Below are positions 18,531 through 30,075 of a stretch of DNA of 64,000 bases, piece after piece; position 1 is the stretch's first letter; each line of letters starts with the position of its first letter. The notes under the pieces were generated by a model. It made no database searches, was not told where the DNA came from, and was given only the letters and a program-made list of their open reading frames with translations. Made by a program: the position numbers and the translations under genes. The stretch is from assembly GCF_027270735.1 (NCBI RefSeq), contig NZ_JAPWIJ010000006.1:248001-312000 (forward strand), read 5' to 3'. Source of the DNA: Rhodococcus ruber (lineage in GTDB: Bacteria; Actinomycetota; Actinomycetes; Mycobacteriales; Mycobacteriaceae).

Positions 18531-20299
18531 ATGACTGCAGCTCTGGCAGCATCGCTCCAGATCCTCGTGGTCGTCGTCGTTCTGGCGATCGCGTACGTAC
18601 CTCTCGGTGACTACATGGCGAAAGTCTTTGCCACCGAACATGATGTCGATACAACAGCAGAGAGCCTCGGTGCCGCAGGGAGTACAGCCACCCTGCAGCG
18701 CACCCGCGGCGGCACAACCGTGTGGGCAGATCTTCGTATCGAAAGGCTGATCTACCGCCTCTGCCGAATAGACCCGCGCTCCCAGCAGACCTGGGTCGGG
18801 TACGCGCTCTCGCTACTCGGCTTCTCCGCTGCGAGCGTCCTCTTTCTCTATGTGCTGCAACGAGTTCAGGGTGTTCTCCCGCTGAACGGAGGACTGTCGG
18901 GAGTGAGCCCGTCGGTCGCGTTCAACACCGCGATCTCCTTCGTCTCGAACACCAACTGGCAGTCGTACACACCCGAGACGACGATGTCGAACCTGACGCA
19001 GCCCTTGGGCTTGGCGGTGCAGAACTTCGTTTCTGCCGCAGTCGGACTCGCTGTCGCCATCGCCGTCGTGCGAGGTTTCGTGCGCGTGCGGACCGGCGGT
19101 GAGATCGGCAACTTCTGGGTCGACCTGGTCCGCGGAATCCTCCGGATCCTGCTACCTCTGTCCTTCGTCATCGCACTGATTCTGCTGACGCAGGGCGTAA
19201 TTCAGTCCTTCAGCACAGGGTTCGCCTCGACGGGACTCGACGGGTCGTCGGTCTCGAACGCTTTGGCTCCTGTCGCCTCGCAGGAAGCGATCAAGGAACT
19301 GGGCACCAACGGTGGCGGAATCCTCGGCGCGAACTCCGCGCACCCGTTCGAGAACCCGACCCCCTTGACGAACGTCGTGCAGATCATCTCGATCCTGCTC
19401 ATCCCGGTAGCGCTGACCCGCACGTTCGGCACCATGGTCGGCGACCGTCGTCAGGGCCTGACCCTGCTCGCGGTCATGGCGGCCCTGTTCGCAGCGCTCC
19501 TCACGGTCACTGCCGTTGCAGAATCCGGTGCGCGCGGCGTCGCCGCGCAGGCAGCAGGTTCGATGATGGAGGGCAAGGAAGTTCGATTCGGCATTCCCGG
19601 ATCCACTCTCTTCGCCGTCGCGACTACGGGAACTTCCACCGGCGCAGTCAATTCCGCGCACGACAGCATGTCCCCACTCGGCGGCGGAGCCGTCCTGCTC
19701 AACATGCTCTTCGGCGAAATCGCTCCTGGCGGTGTCGGAACCGGTCTGTACGGACTGCTCGTACTCGCGATCATCGCGGTGTTCGTGGGTGGACTCCTCG
19801 TCGGCCGTACGCCCGAGTACCTCGGCAAGAAGATCGGGCAGCGCCAGATCACCCTCGCCGCACTGTCGGTACTGGTGATGCCAGCATTGGTTCTGATCGG
19901 CACCTCGATCACCGTGATTCTGTCCTCCACCACCGGCTTCCAGGGCAATTCGGGTGACCCGGGAACGCCAGGATCGATACACGGATTCACCGAGGTCCTC
20001 TACGCCTACGCCTCCGCCTCGAACAACAACGGCAGCGCGTTCGGCGGGTTGACCGTCACCAGCGACTGGTTCCAGACCTCACTGGGTATTGCGATGCTGC
20101 TCGGACGCTTCCTTCCGATCATCTTCGTACTGGCACTGGCCGGTTCGCTCGCCACATCCAAACGCACCGCTCCGAATCCGGGCACTCTTCCCACGACCGG
20201 ACCGTTGTTCACCGGACTGGTACTCGGGACCTCCGTTCTCGTTGCGGCACTGACATTCTTCCCGGCCCTGGCTTTGGGCCCGATCGCAGAGGCACTGCA

Positions 20300-20303
<4 letters not shown>
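18531..20303 (+). CDS. kdpA: K+-transporting ATPase subunit KdpA (K+ channel-like subunit)
   Basis: A 590-residue, about 10-helix protein starting ATG 18531. It holds the four pore-loop segments that form the selectivity filter, for example [15 protein letters not shown] (about 141-155), [20 protein letters not shown] (about 256-275) and [17 protein letters not shown] (about 367-383). KdpA selects and binds K+ for the P-type pump. Its stop overlaps kdpB by 4 bp. Length and motifs are ordinary. Confidence 0.97.
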
Positions 20304-22408
<2,105 letters not shown>

Positions 22409-22409
22409 C

Positions 22410-23048
22410 ATGCGTTTCGTACAGAGATTTCTCGGTCAGATCGTGGCAGGACTGTCGGTGCTGCTGGCGCTGACGGTCATCGTCGGTATCGGGTACCCAG
22501 CGGCAGTGTGGGCAGTGAGCCGCATCGGATCCAGCTCTGCCGAGGGGTCGCCGCTGCGTGACGCGAACGGGTGCGTCGTCGGTAGCAGTCTGATCGGGGT
22601 CGACCCGCAAGTCGAAGAGGGAGCGCCGGATCCGTTCTTCCACAACCGAGTTACCGGATCCATCTCCGACGAGGATGCCTTTGCCGCGAGCGACCCGGCT
22701 GCGTCATTGCCCACCAACCAGGGCCCCAGTAGCGACGCGCTGGCGGCATTCATCGAGGAACGTCGAGCCGTCATCGCCGAGCGTGAAGGCGTCGACCCGG
22801 CCGCCGTGCCGGTGGACGCGGTCACCGGATCCGGTTCGGGTATCGATCCCGATATCAGCCCCGCCTACGCGGCGATTCAGATCCAACGCGTCGCGCAGGT
22901 CAACGACATGAGCGTCGACGCGGTGACGGCTCTGGTGGCCGAACACACCGACGGAAGGCAGCTCGGTTTCCTCGGCAACGAGACAGTGAACGTGCCGGAA
23001 CTCAATGTCGCTCTGGGACTGACGGCACCGGGGTGCGGTACGAGCTGA
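22410..23048 (+). CDS. kdpC: K+-transporting ATPase subunit KdpC
   Basis: A 212-residue protein starting ATG 22410 with one N-terminal transmembrane helix (about 10-33). The rest is periplasmic-side and includes the conserved GSGSGIDPDISPAYA segment (about 138-152). KdpC assists nucleotide and K+ handling in the KdpFABC complex. The gene lies between kdpB and kdpD. Confidence 0.95.
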   Translation: MRFVQRFLGQIVAGLSVLLALTVIVGIGYPAAVWAVSRIGSSSAEGSPLRDANGCVVGSSLIGVDPQVEEGAPDPFFHNRVTGSISDEDAFAASDPAASLPTNQGPSSDALAAFIEERRAVIAEREGVDPAAVPVDAVTGSGSGIDPDISPAYAAIQIQRVAQVNDMSVDAVTALVAEHTDGRQLGFLGNETVNVPELNVALGLTAPGCGTS

Positions 23049-23080
23049 ACCTCGACGGTCAAGGGCAGCAGGTAGACGAC

Positions 23081-25627
23081 ATGGGAAAAAAGACCGGCAA
23101 GCGGGGGTCCGGCGGACTCGATCGCGGTGAACTGCGCATCTATCTCGGGGCCGCGCCGGGGGTCGGTAAGACCTTCGCGATGCTCGGTGAAGCGCACCGC
23201 AGGCAAGAACGTGGATGCGATGTGGTCGCGGGCGTGGTGGAAACCCACGGCCGCGCCCGCACCGCCGCCTTACTGGACGGCATCGAACTGGTTCCTCCGC
23301 GGATAGTCCACTACCGCGGATCGATCGCTCAGGAACTCGATGTCGCAGCGATCATCGAGCGTGAGCCCTCCCTGGTGCTCGTGGACGAGCTCGCCCACAC
23401 CAACACCCCGGGTAGCGCCCACGAGAAGCGCTGGCAGGACGTCGAGGAATTGCTGGCAGCGGGAATCGATGTGGTCTCGACCCTGAATGTGCAGCATCTG
23501 GAGAGCCTCAACGATGTCGTCGAGCAGATCACCGGTGTGCCGCAAAGAGAAACCGTGCCGGATTCGGTGGTGCGCGCAGCGGAACAGATCGAATTGGTCG
23601 ATGTGGCTCCAGAAGCTCTGCGCCGCAGACTCTCCCACGGAAATATCTACGCAGCCGAGAAGGTCGACGCAGCGCTGAGCAACTATTTCCGTCAAGGAAA
23701 TCTGACAGCTCTGCGCGAACTGTCGTTGTTGTGGATCGCCGATCAGGTCGACGCTGCATTGGCGAAATACCGCAGTACACACGACATCACCGACACGTGG
23801 GAAGCACGTGAGCGTGTTGTCGTCTCGGTGACCGGTGGACCGGAGTCCGAGACCCTGCTGCGCCGCGCAAGCCGAATCGCCTCGCGGTCCAGCGCGGAAC
23901 TGATGGTGCTGCACGTGATCCGCGGTGACGGCCTCACCGGCGTCTCGGCACCGCAGATGGGGAAGGTCCGCGTACTCGCAGCGAGTCTCGGCGCAAGCAT
24001 GCACAGTGTCGTCGGTGACGATGTGCCGACCACGCTGCTCGACTTCGCACGAGGGGCCAACGCAACCCAGCTCGTCATCGGAACCTCGCGGCGGTCTCGC
24101 TGGGCCCGAATACTGGACGAGGGCATCGGCGCTGCGGTCATTCAGAACTCGGGCAAGATCGACGTGCACATGGTCACCCACAACCAGATCAGTCGAGGTT
24201 TTCGGCTCGGACGGCTGATTCCGCCCAACCCGAAGCACCGACGGATTCTGTCCTGGGTTGCCGCCGTGGTCGTACCCGTTGTCTCGGCCCTGGCGATGCT
24301 GCTGGTGGATCCTTATCTCGATCTCGGCGGCGAGAGCGCCCTGTTCTTCATGGTCGTGCTGGCCGTTGCACTCTTGGGTGGCGTTGCGCCCGCGGCACTG
24401 TCGGCCTTGATCGCAGGATTGTTGCTCAACTACTTCTTCGCCGACCCGCGGTACAGCTTCACCATCGCCGAACCCGACAACTTCGTCACCACCGTGGTGC
24501 TGCTCATCATGGCAGTGGCAGTGGCATTTCTCGTCGACGCGGCCGCCCGACGCACCCGCGAAGCTCGGCGAGCATCTCAGGAAGCCGAGCTCCTGACCCT
24601 GTTCGCCGGAACGGTGTTGCGCGGCGGCGACATTCGAACGCTGTTGGAACGAGTCCGCGAGACGTACTCCCAACGCGCGGTCTCGATCATCAGAGGTGCT
24701 GGTGTCATCGTCGAATCTGTCGGTGATTCTCCGCCGGCCGTGCCCGATGACGCCGACACCGCGATCGACACCCCCGACGGTTCCTTCACGCTGCTCCTGT
24801 CCGGTACCAAGACCGGTGCGCACGATCGACGCGTGCTCAGCGCCGTGGCCAACCAGGCCATTGGCTTGATCAGGCAGACCGAACTTGCCCAGGAGGCCAG
24901 CGCCGCAGCAGGACTGAAGGAAGTCGACCGTCTCCGGCGCGCGCTGCTGTCTGCGGTCAGCCACGACTTACGAACGCCGCTTGCCGCGGTCAAGGCTGCG
25001 GCGTCGAGTCTGCGTGCGACCGATGTCGAATTCTCTGCCGAGGACACCGCAGAGCTGTTGGCGACCATCGAGGAATCGACCGACCAGCTGACGGGTCTGG
25101 TGGGCAACCTGCTCGATTCGTCGCGATTGGCCGCGGGGGTCATCCAGCCGAGCCGGTCCATCGTGTACGTCGAAGACGCTGTGGACGCAGCGCTCGTCGG
25201 AACACACACGGGTCGCGAACTCGTCATCGTCGATGTGGACGACGTCGCTGTCTCCGCCGACGCGGGTCTGCTCGAGCGCGTGCTGGCAAATCTGATCGAC
25301 AATGCGCTGCGACACGCACCCGGATCGCCGGTACGGGTCGGGGCCGCCTACATCGGCGACCGAGCGGTGATCACCGTTGCCGACAGCGGCCCTGGGATCG
25401 CTCCCGGAAGCGAAGAGGCTGTGTTCGAGTCCTTCCAACGATCGGGTGACCGCGACAACACCACGGGCGTCGGGCTCGGACTCTCCGTTGTGCGTGGGTT
25501 CGTCGAAGCCATGGGAGGCTCGGTGACGGTGTCCGACACTGCCGGTGGCGGTGTGACCATGACCGTCGAATTGGCCCGAGCGGAATCGACTGCCAGAGGC
25601 GACTTCTCCGAGCAGACCCATGGGTGA
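23081..25627 (+). CDS. kdpD: K+-sensing histidine kinase KdpD
   Basis: An 848-residue sensor kinase. I start at ATG 23081 (MGKKTGKRGSGG) rather than the upstream GTG that overlaps kdpC. Order: the KdpD N-terminal domain with Walker A (GAAPGVGKT, about 23-31); a universal-stress-like domain (about 240-370); four transmembrane helices of the DUF4118 type (about 390-490); a HisKA box with the phosphorylated His (LSAVSHDLRTPL, about 624-635); and HATPase motifs (NLIDNALRH, DSGPGIAP). With KdpE it turns on kdp under K+ limitation. The last codons overlap kdpE by 8 bp. Confidence 0.96.
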   Translation: MGKKTGKRGSGGLDRGELRIYLGAAPGVGKTFAMLGEAHRRQERGCDVVAGVVETHGRARTAALLDGIELVPPRIVHYRGSIAQELDVAAIIEREPSLVLVDELAHTNTPGSAHEKRWQDVEELLAAGIDVVSTLNVQHLESLNDVVEQITGVPQRETVPDSVVRAAEQIELVDVAPEALRRRLSHGNIYAAEKVDAALSNYFRQGNLTALRELSLLWIADQVDAALAKYRSTHDITDTWEARERVVVSVTGGPESETLLRRASRIASRSSAELMVLHVIRGDGLTGVSAPQMGKVRVLAASLGASMHSVVGDDVPTTLLDFARGANATQLVIGTSRRSRWARILDEGIGAAVIQNSGKIDVHMVTHNQISRGFRLGRLIPPNPKHRRILSWVAAVVVPVVSALAMLLVDPYLDLGGESALFFMVVLAVALLGGVAPAALSALIAGLLLNYFFADPRYSFTIAEPDNFVTTVVLLIMAVAVAFLVDAAARRTREARRASQEAELLTLFAGTVLRGGDIRTLLERVRETYSQRAVSIIRGAGVIVESVGDSPPAVPDDADTAIDTPDGSFTLLLSGTKTGAHDRRVLSAVANQAIGLIRQTELAQEASAAAGLKEVDRLRRALLSAVSHDLRTPLAAVKAAASSLRATDVEFSAEDTAELLATIEESTDQLTGLVGNLLDSSRLAAGVIQPSRSIVYVEDAVDAALVGTHTGRELVIVDVDDVAVSADAGLLERVLANLIDNALRHAPGSPVRVGAAYIGDRAVITVADSGPGIAPGSEEAVFESFQRSGDRDNTTGVGLGLSVVRGFVEAMGGSVTVSDTAGGGVTMTVELARAESTARGDFSEQTHG

Positions 25628-26318
25628 ATCCCGTTCCGCGATCAAGGTTCTGGTTGTCGACGACGAACCGCAGATCGTGCGCGCACTGCGCATCAACCTC
25701 ACCGCCCGCGGGTACAACGTCGTCACCGCGGCCACCGGGACCGGCGCGCTACGCGCCATTGCGTCCGAGCACCCCGATGTTGTCATCCTCGACCTCGGAC
25801 TGCCCGATATCGGCGGCCTGGACGTGCTCGCCGGCCTGCGAGGATGGAGCGAGATTCCGGTGATCGTGCTGTCCGCGCGCACCGACAGCGGCGACAAGAT
25901 CGAAGCCCTCGACGCCGGTGCCGACGACTACATCACCAAACCGTTCGGGATGGACGAATTCCTGGCCCGACTACGCGTAGCCGTCCGCAGACGAGCCATC
26001 AGGACGTCCCCTACGGACCCGCTCGTGACCACCTCGTCTTTCACCGTCGATCTGGCCTCCAAGAGGGTGACCAGGGACGGCGAGATCGTGCATCTCACGC
26101 GCACCGAATGGGGAGTCCTCGAGATGCTGGCCCGCAATGCAGGCAAGCTGGTGGGGCAGAAAGAACTACTCAGAACTGTGTGGGGTCCCGGGCACGATCA
26201 CGGCTCGAACTATCTGCGTATCTACATGTCTCAACTTCGACGCAAGCTCGAAGTCGACCCGGGCAAGCCTCGGCATCTCATCACCGAGACAGGAATGGGG
26301 TACCGACTCGTGGATTGA
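25620..26318 (+). CDS. kdpE: response regulator KdpE
   Basis: A 232-residue OmpR-class regulator starting ATG 25620. The receiver domain has acidic DDE (about 14-16), the phospho-acceptor Asp in VVILDLGLPD (about 57) and the lysine in ITKPFG (about 106). A winged-helix DNA-binding domain follows (about 130-230, LRIYMSQLRRKLE). It activates the kdp operon; tandem CGTAA repeats upstream of the operon are a candidate site. Its 3' end overlaps the convergent LysA-like gene by 38 bp. Confidence 0.96.
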   Translation: MGESRSAIKVLVVDDEPQIVRALRINLTARGYNVVTAATGTGALRAIASEHPDVVILDLGLPDIGGLDVLAGLRGWSEIPVIVLSARTDSGDKIEALDAGADDYITKPFGMDEFLARLRVAVRRRAIRTSPTDPLVTTSSFTVDLASKRVTRDGEIVHLTRTEWGVLEMLARNAGKLVGQKELLRTVWGPGHDHGSNYLRIYMSQLRRKLEVDPGKPRHLITETGMGYRLVD

Positions 26319-27501
26319 ACCGGACCGGAGCAGGCATCTCGGGGAGCAGATCCAGATGGTGGGCTTGTCCGTCGGACAGTGTCAGAACACTCGGGCAGTC
26401 TCCGGGACCGTCGGCGATCGCGAGGACGTCACCGACCCGAACATCCGCCGGGAGCGACACTGTCGAGTCGATGACGCACCGGCGCAGAGGATCACTGCCG
26501 TCGGCGAGTACGAACACTTCTTCGACGCCCTGGCTGTGGCGGTTGGCGATGACCGCCGCGGCCGGAGCAGCCGGGGCGCAACCGGTTCCACCGTCCACCA
26601 CCACGACGGCTCGTTGAGAATCCGTCCGGTCGATCGACCGGACGCGGCACACCGTCACCATGGACGCGTCGGTGATCGACTCCCCGGTATCGACGGCGAG
26701 CTGCGGACGCGGAAAGCGATGCCGGATACAGCCTTCGTCGATGGCGTCTTCGACGACGTCCGACAGAAGCGCAGTATCGAGTCCCGTCGGAGAATCGATC
26801 CGTAGATGCAGTCGATTACCGAGCACACCGTGATCTCGGTAGGCCTGAGCCATCACCCCGAGCGACTCGACGATCCGTGCGAACACCCCGTCGAGAGTGG
26901 ACGCGCTGCATTCGACACCGTCGAATACCATTGCAGGACACTCGACAACCTGAGCGATGACATTCTCTGCATATTCACGATTGCCATCGGTGCTGACCAG
27001 AGTCGACTGTGCGAGGGCCACGGTACGGTCCGCATCCGAAATCCGGTGAAGACCTGCGGCGACGACGATTCGGCCCACTCGCTCACCCACCGGAAGTGAC
27101 AGAAAGTGATCTGCAGCCTGCGCGCTCTGCGCTCGGCCGACGATGTGGGAGGGATCGACACCGAGCTGCCGGGCGGACGACAACGCTGCCATCGAGTCGA
27201 CGACCAGCGTCAAGTGCTGCTCCCCTATCCAGCGCGCGACAATCGGGGCCAGCACACTGCCTGGCTGGTAGAGCATTTCGGCTGTGAACGACCCGAGCGC
27301 GATGCGATTGCACCTACCGCGCAGGCTGGTTTCGTCGATCACGCACACCGGCGTCGAGAAGCGATCGGCGATGTCGTCGAGGAACATTCCTGCCACCGTC
27401 ACTCGACCGTGTCGATAGTGCGTCGTACTCGGCCACACGGCATGATCCAACCGCGGCGACAGTGCACCTCTGAGCGACGGCAGATAATCCAACAGAGTCA
27501 T
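26281..27501 (-). CDS. degenerate LysA-like (fold type III PLP decarboxylase) protein
   Basis: A 406-residue protein; I start at ATG 27501 because GAGGAG sits 9 nt before it and directly against the earlier ATG. The layout follows diaminopimelate decarboxylase (LysA): FSTPVCVIDETSLRGRC (about 45-61) matches the start of the barrel, and SLPADVRVGDVLAIADG (about 355-371) the C-terminal barrel. The PLP Schiff-base motif YA-x-K-A is replaced by LYQPGS, with no lysine. The EPGR phosphate motif reads DTGES, the HIGSQ motif is lost, and the CESGD motif keeps only a Cys. It is probably not a decarboxylase; a binding or regulatory role is possible. It is divergent from a second such gene. Confidence 0.7.
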   Translation of the reverse strand: MTLLDYLPSLRGALSPRLDHAVWPSTTHYRHGRVTVAGMFLDDIADRFSTPVCVIDETSLRGRCNRIALGSFTAEMLYQPGSVLAPIVARWIGEQHLTLVVDSMAALSSARQLGVDPSHIVGRAQSAQAADHFLSLPVGERVGRIVVAAGLHRISDADRTVALAQSTLVSTDGNREYAENVIAQVVECPAMVFDGVECSASTLDGVFARIVESLGVMAQAYRDHGVLGNRLHLRIDSPTGLDTALLSDVVEDAIDEGCIRHRFPRPQLAVDTGESITDASMVTVCRVRSIDRTDSQRAVVVVDGGTGCAPAAPAAAVIANRHSQGVEEVFVLADGSDPLRRCVIDSTVSLPADVRVGDVLAIADGPGDCPSVLTLSDGQAHHLDLLPEMPAPVRFNPRVGTPFLSR

Positions 27502-27734
27502 CGAACACATCTCCTCGTCGATACTGGGCCGAGTGCCGCCCTCAGTCGATCATCGTCCCGATTGGAGGCGAATTACCCTGCCATGACGGGAAATTGACGC
27601 TGCGGACGACGACCTTGACACCGCGGTAACAGATGCGCCTCGACCATCTGCACCCCGTAAGAATCTCGGTAGGTCGCATCAAAACTCCGTCAACGAACCG
27701 CCCGAGCGGTTCGCGCGGGCGTATATCTGAGTGC

Positions 27735-28418
27735 ATGCCACTTTCGCTCGAAGCGCCCGATCACTCGACACAACTGCACAATTCGATCCACCTCATGCGT
27801 CGGGTCATTCCAGGGGTCGGTTTCGGTATCCGCGCGTCCGAGCTCGGCGACCGAGCTCTCGCCACCTGGGTACGGAACTCCGGTATCACCGTCCTCGCGC
27901 ACGATGACGACGAGCTCGATCGTGTGCAGCTCAGCGGGATTCGACCGAACCAAATCGTGTTTCGATGCGGAGCCGGCACCGACGGTATCCGCAGTGCCGT
28001 GCACCGCGGGGTGTTCCGTTTCGTCGTCGGTACGGAGCCGCAGATCGCTCGAGTGACAGAGTGCGCGCAACGAACGAAATATGTCTACCTCGACAGCGAT
28101 GCGCCGGCAGCACTCTGCGGTCACCGAGTGGAGGTGGTCGGCCTCCACAGCGACGTCAGCAACTCCGGCGACGCGGACGAGTGGGCCTCGGCGGCCGAAA
28201 GACTGCTGCGCCGAGCATCCGAGTCCACGACGTGCGGGTCGCCGGTGCACCGCATCATTCTGAGCGGCGGATCGACCGAGGAGTGGATGACCTGTTCCGC
28301 CCCGTACCTGACGTCCGTCGTGCGCTCTGTGGACGCTGCACTGGATGAGGGGTGCACCCGATGGAATCTGCCACGGCCTTCCGTCTCGGTGATACCGGCG
28401 CAGGCGGCGGCCCGCTGA
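27735..28418 (+). CDS. degenerate, truncated LysA-like protein
   Basis: A 227-residue protein starting ATG 27735 (MPLSLEAPDHSTQ). It covers only the barrel part of the LysA/alanine-racemase-type fold. FGIRASELGDRALATWVRNSG aligns with the Schiff-base segment, with Arg in place of the lysine. IRPNQIVFRCG, GVFRFVVGTE and VEVVGLHSDV follow the LysA order. The C-terminal beta domain that carries the catalytic Cys is missing. It is divergent from the 406-residue relative across 233 bp. The two may form a pair; function is unknown. Confidence 0.6.
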   Translation: MPLSLEAPDHSTQLHNSIHLMRRVIPGVGFGIRASELGDRALATWVRNSGITVLAHDDDELDRVQLSGIRPNQIVFRCGAGTDGIRSAVHRGVFRFVVGTEPQIARVTECAQRTKYVYLDSDAPAALCGHRVEVVGLHSDVSNSGDADEWASAAERLLRRASESTTCGSPVHRIILSGGSTEEWMTCSAPYLTSVVRSVDAALDEGCTRWNLPRPSVSVIPAQAAAR

Positions 28419-28431
28419 CGCTCCGGGAGGT

Positions 28432-28446
28432 GGCGTATACCGTCGA
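28432..28446 (+). repeat. 15-bp direct repeat, copy 1 (upstream of the DsbA-like gene)
   Basis: GGCGTATACCGTCGA, preceded by GGGAG. It is identical to 32939-32953. Here it lies 40 bp upstream of the DsbA-like gene and could include its promoter -10 region (TATACC). Confidence 0.6.
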
Positions 28447-28485
28447 GTGGACAGAACTTCCGTCCCGAGAAGGAGCGTCCACTCG

Positions 28486-29208
28486 ATGGCCGATATCGAT
28501 TTCTACTTCGATCCGGTGTGCCCGTTCGCCTGGATGACCAGCAAGTGGGTCCGCAAGGTCCAAGCCCAGCGCGAGTACACCGTCGACTGGCGGTTCATCT
28601 CGCTGCGCCTGCTCAATTCGCACATCGACTACGACGCGCACTTTCCACCGGAGTACGAGGCCGGCCACACGGCGGGCCTACGACTGTTGCGGGCTGCTGC
28701 CTCTGTTCGTCGTGAGCATGGGTCGGACGCTGTCGGGCCGCTGTATCAGGCCCTCGGAACACGCATCTTCGACACCGAAGTAGTGCCCGACGACGCTGCG
28801 AGCCACGGCCATCGCGGCACCGCAGCATTCCTCGGGCCGATCCTCGAAGAACTCGGCTTGCCCACCCATCACACGGCAGCGCTGGACGATTCGTCACTGG
28901 ACGACGAGATCCGGGCCGAAACCGATCATGCTCTCGCGCTGACCGGCAGGGACGTCGGCACACCCATCATCGCGTTCGAGCCGCCGGACGGCGTCGCCTT
29001 CTTCGGCCCCGTGATCAGCCGACTCCCCAGCGATGAAGAAGCAGTAGCGCTGTGGGACAACGTGATCGGTCTCGCTCGATTCTCCGGCTTCGCCGAGATG
29101 AAGCGAAGCCTTCGTGAGCTTCCTCAGTTGAAGGCGCTGGGGGTTCAGGAGGACGAGGTAGGCGTGCAACAGGACTGGCACGCCGGGAGCCGACGACAGA
29201 AGAAGTGA
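28486..29208 (+). CDS. DsbA-like mycothiol-dependent reductase (Rv2466c family)
   Basis: A 240-residue thioredoxin-fold protein from ATG 28486 (MADIDFYFDPVCPFAW). The active-site motif is CPFA (Cys12) instead of the CPWC of M. tuberculosis Rv2466c, so the resolving Cys is absent. GVAFFGPVISRLP (about 176-188) carries the cis-Pro-side segment of the family, after DVGTPIIAF. Rv2466c reduces nitro compounds and disulfides with mycothiol. A one-Cys mycothiol mechanism is plausible here. The last codons are part of a 32-bp repeat found again at 32956-32987. Confidence 0.85.
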   Translation: MADIDFYFDPVCPFAWMTSKWVRKVQAQREYTVDWRFISLRLLNSHIDYDAHFPPEYEAGHTAGLRLLRAAASVRREHGSDAVGPLYQALGTRIFDTEVVPDDAASHGHRGTAAFLGPILEELGLPTHHTAALDDSSLDDEIRAETDHALALTGRDVGTPIIAFEPPDGVAFFGPVISRLPSDEEAVALWDNVIGLARFSGFAEMKRSLRELPQLKALGVQEDEVGVQQDWHAGSRRQKK

Positions 29209-29217
29209 TGTGTCGGC
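29186..29217 (+). repeat. 32-bp direct repeat, left copy
   Basis: It begins GGAGCCGACGACAGAA and ends GTGATGTGTCGGC, and matches 32956-32987 at 31 of 32 positions. It covers the last codons and stop of the DsbA-like gene. The two copies bound the TetR-oxidoreductase-hydrolase-SDR block (about 3.74 kb between them). Confidence 0.85.
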
Positions 29218-29319
29218 GCGGTCCGTCGACCCTCGATGACACCGACCCCAGCCGAACCGACTCGGCACGCAAGCTACGCCACAGGCCTCCAGGTAGCAGC
29301 TCGTCCGGCGGGGAGCGGA

Positions 29320-29922
29320 TCATCGAAGAAGTACACGTACCTGCGCCTCGATCTCGGCCACCACGTCCTCGACCGACTTGTCGACGTTGATCGTCGCGGC
29401 CATGGCGACGAACATGATGGCGGACACGACGTGGGCTGTCAGAGCCGCCCGTTCCGGCTCGGCTGCGGTGTCTCGCGTCAGGATCGAGGCTATCTCGCCC
29501 TCCGTCTCCGCGATCAGCCCCAGAGCGACAGCGTGATGCGGCTCCTCCGGATCACCGAACACGATCTCGCGCAAATACGTTCGCCCGTTGTCGACCTGCT
29601 TCCGATTACACTCGACGACGGGTCTCACAACGGCCATCACGGCTCCGAGGGTGTCCTTCGCACGCGCCGCATCGATTCGGCCCCTGGCGAGAGCCTCCCC
29701 GTAGGTCGAGTTCTGGACGAGCAGCAGTAGTTCGCCCTTCGTCTTCGCGTACAAGAACAACGTCCCGGTTCCGATGTCCGCCTTCTCGGCGATCTCCTGG
29801 GTAGTCACGTCGTCGATCCCGCGTTCGAGGAAGAGGTCGCGAGCTGCGGCAGTGATGCGGGCGAGCTTGTCTTGCTTGTTCCGCTCTCGTCGGCTCACAG
29901 GCTCGCGGTGGGGACTCGGCAT
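29320..29922 (-). CDS. TetR-family transcriptional repressor
   Basis: A 200-residue regulator; I start at ATG 29922 (MPSPHREPVSRRER), which has AAAGG upstream. The helix-turn-helix is at about residues 20-62 (ARITAAARDLFLERG, VTTQEIAEKADIGTGTLFLYAKTK in outline). It is divergent from the oxidoreductase-hydrolase-SDR genes, with a dyad (29954-29967) in the gap, so it likely represses that operon. It lies inside the repeat-bounded block. Confidence 0.9.
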   Translation of the reverse strand: MPSPHREPVSRRERNKQDKLARITAAARDLFLERGIDDVTTQEIAEKADIGTGTLFLYAKTKGELLLLVQNSTYGEALARGRIDAARAKDTLGAVMAVVRPVVECNRKQVDNGRTYLREIVFGDPEEPHHAVALGLIAETEGEIASILTRDTAAEPERAALTAHVVSAIMFVAMAATINVDKSVEDVVAEIEAQVRVLLR

Positions 29923-29953
29923 CGTCGACCTTTCGAGGAATATTTCTGATTGC

Positions 29954-29967
29954 ACTCAGTTATGAGT
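29954..29967. promoter_or_regulatory. candidate operator of the TetR/oxidoreductase divergent promoters
   Basis: Dyad ACTCA-N4-TGAGT in the 153-bp gap, 32 bp from the TetR start. A half-site-like ACTCACTCA occurs at 29987-29995. Repression by the adjacent TetR protein is inference. Confidence 0.4.
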
Positions 29968-30075
29968 ATAGTCAATCTTGTTGTGCACTCACTCAAGCAC
30001 ACAGCATGCCAACACTCTCCAACTCAGTCGTACTCGTGACCGGCGCGAACGACGGATCGGAACAGGAAATCGATC

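Noticed and set aside
23270..24964. 564-codon frame antisense to kdpD
   Set aside because: Composition of a shadow frame, no start signal, and kdpD on the other strand is unambiguous.
27595..27640. TTGACA at 27614 as promoter of the second LysA-like gene
   Set aside because: No -10 match at a usable spacing; left unassigned.
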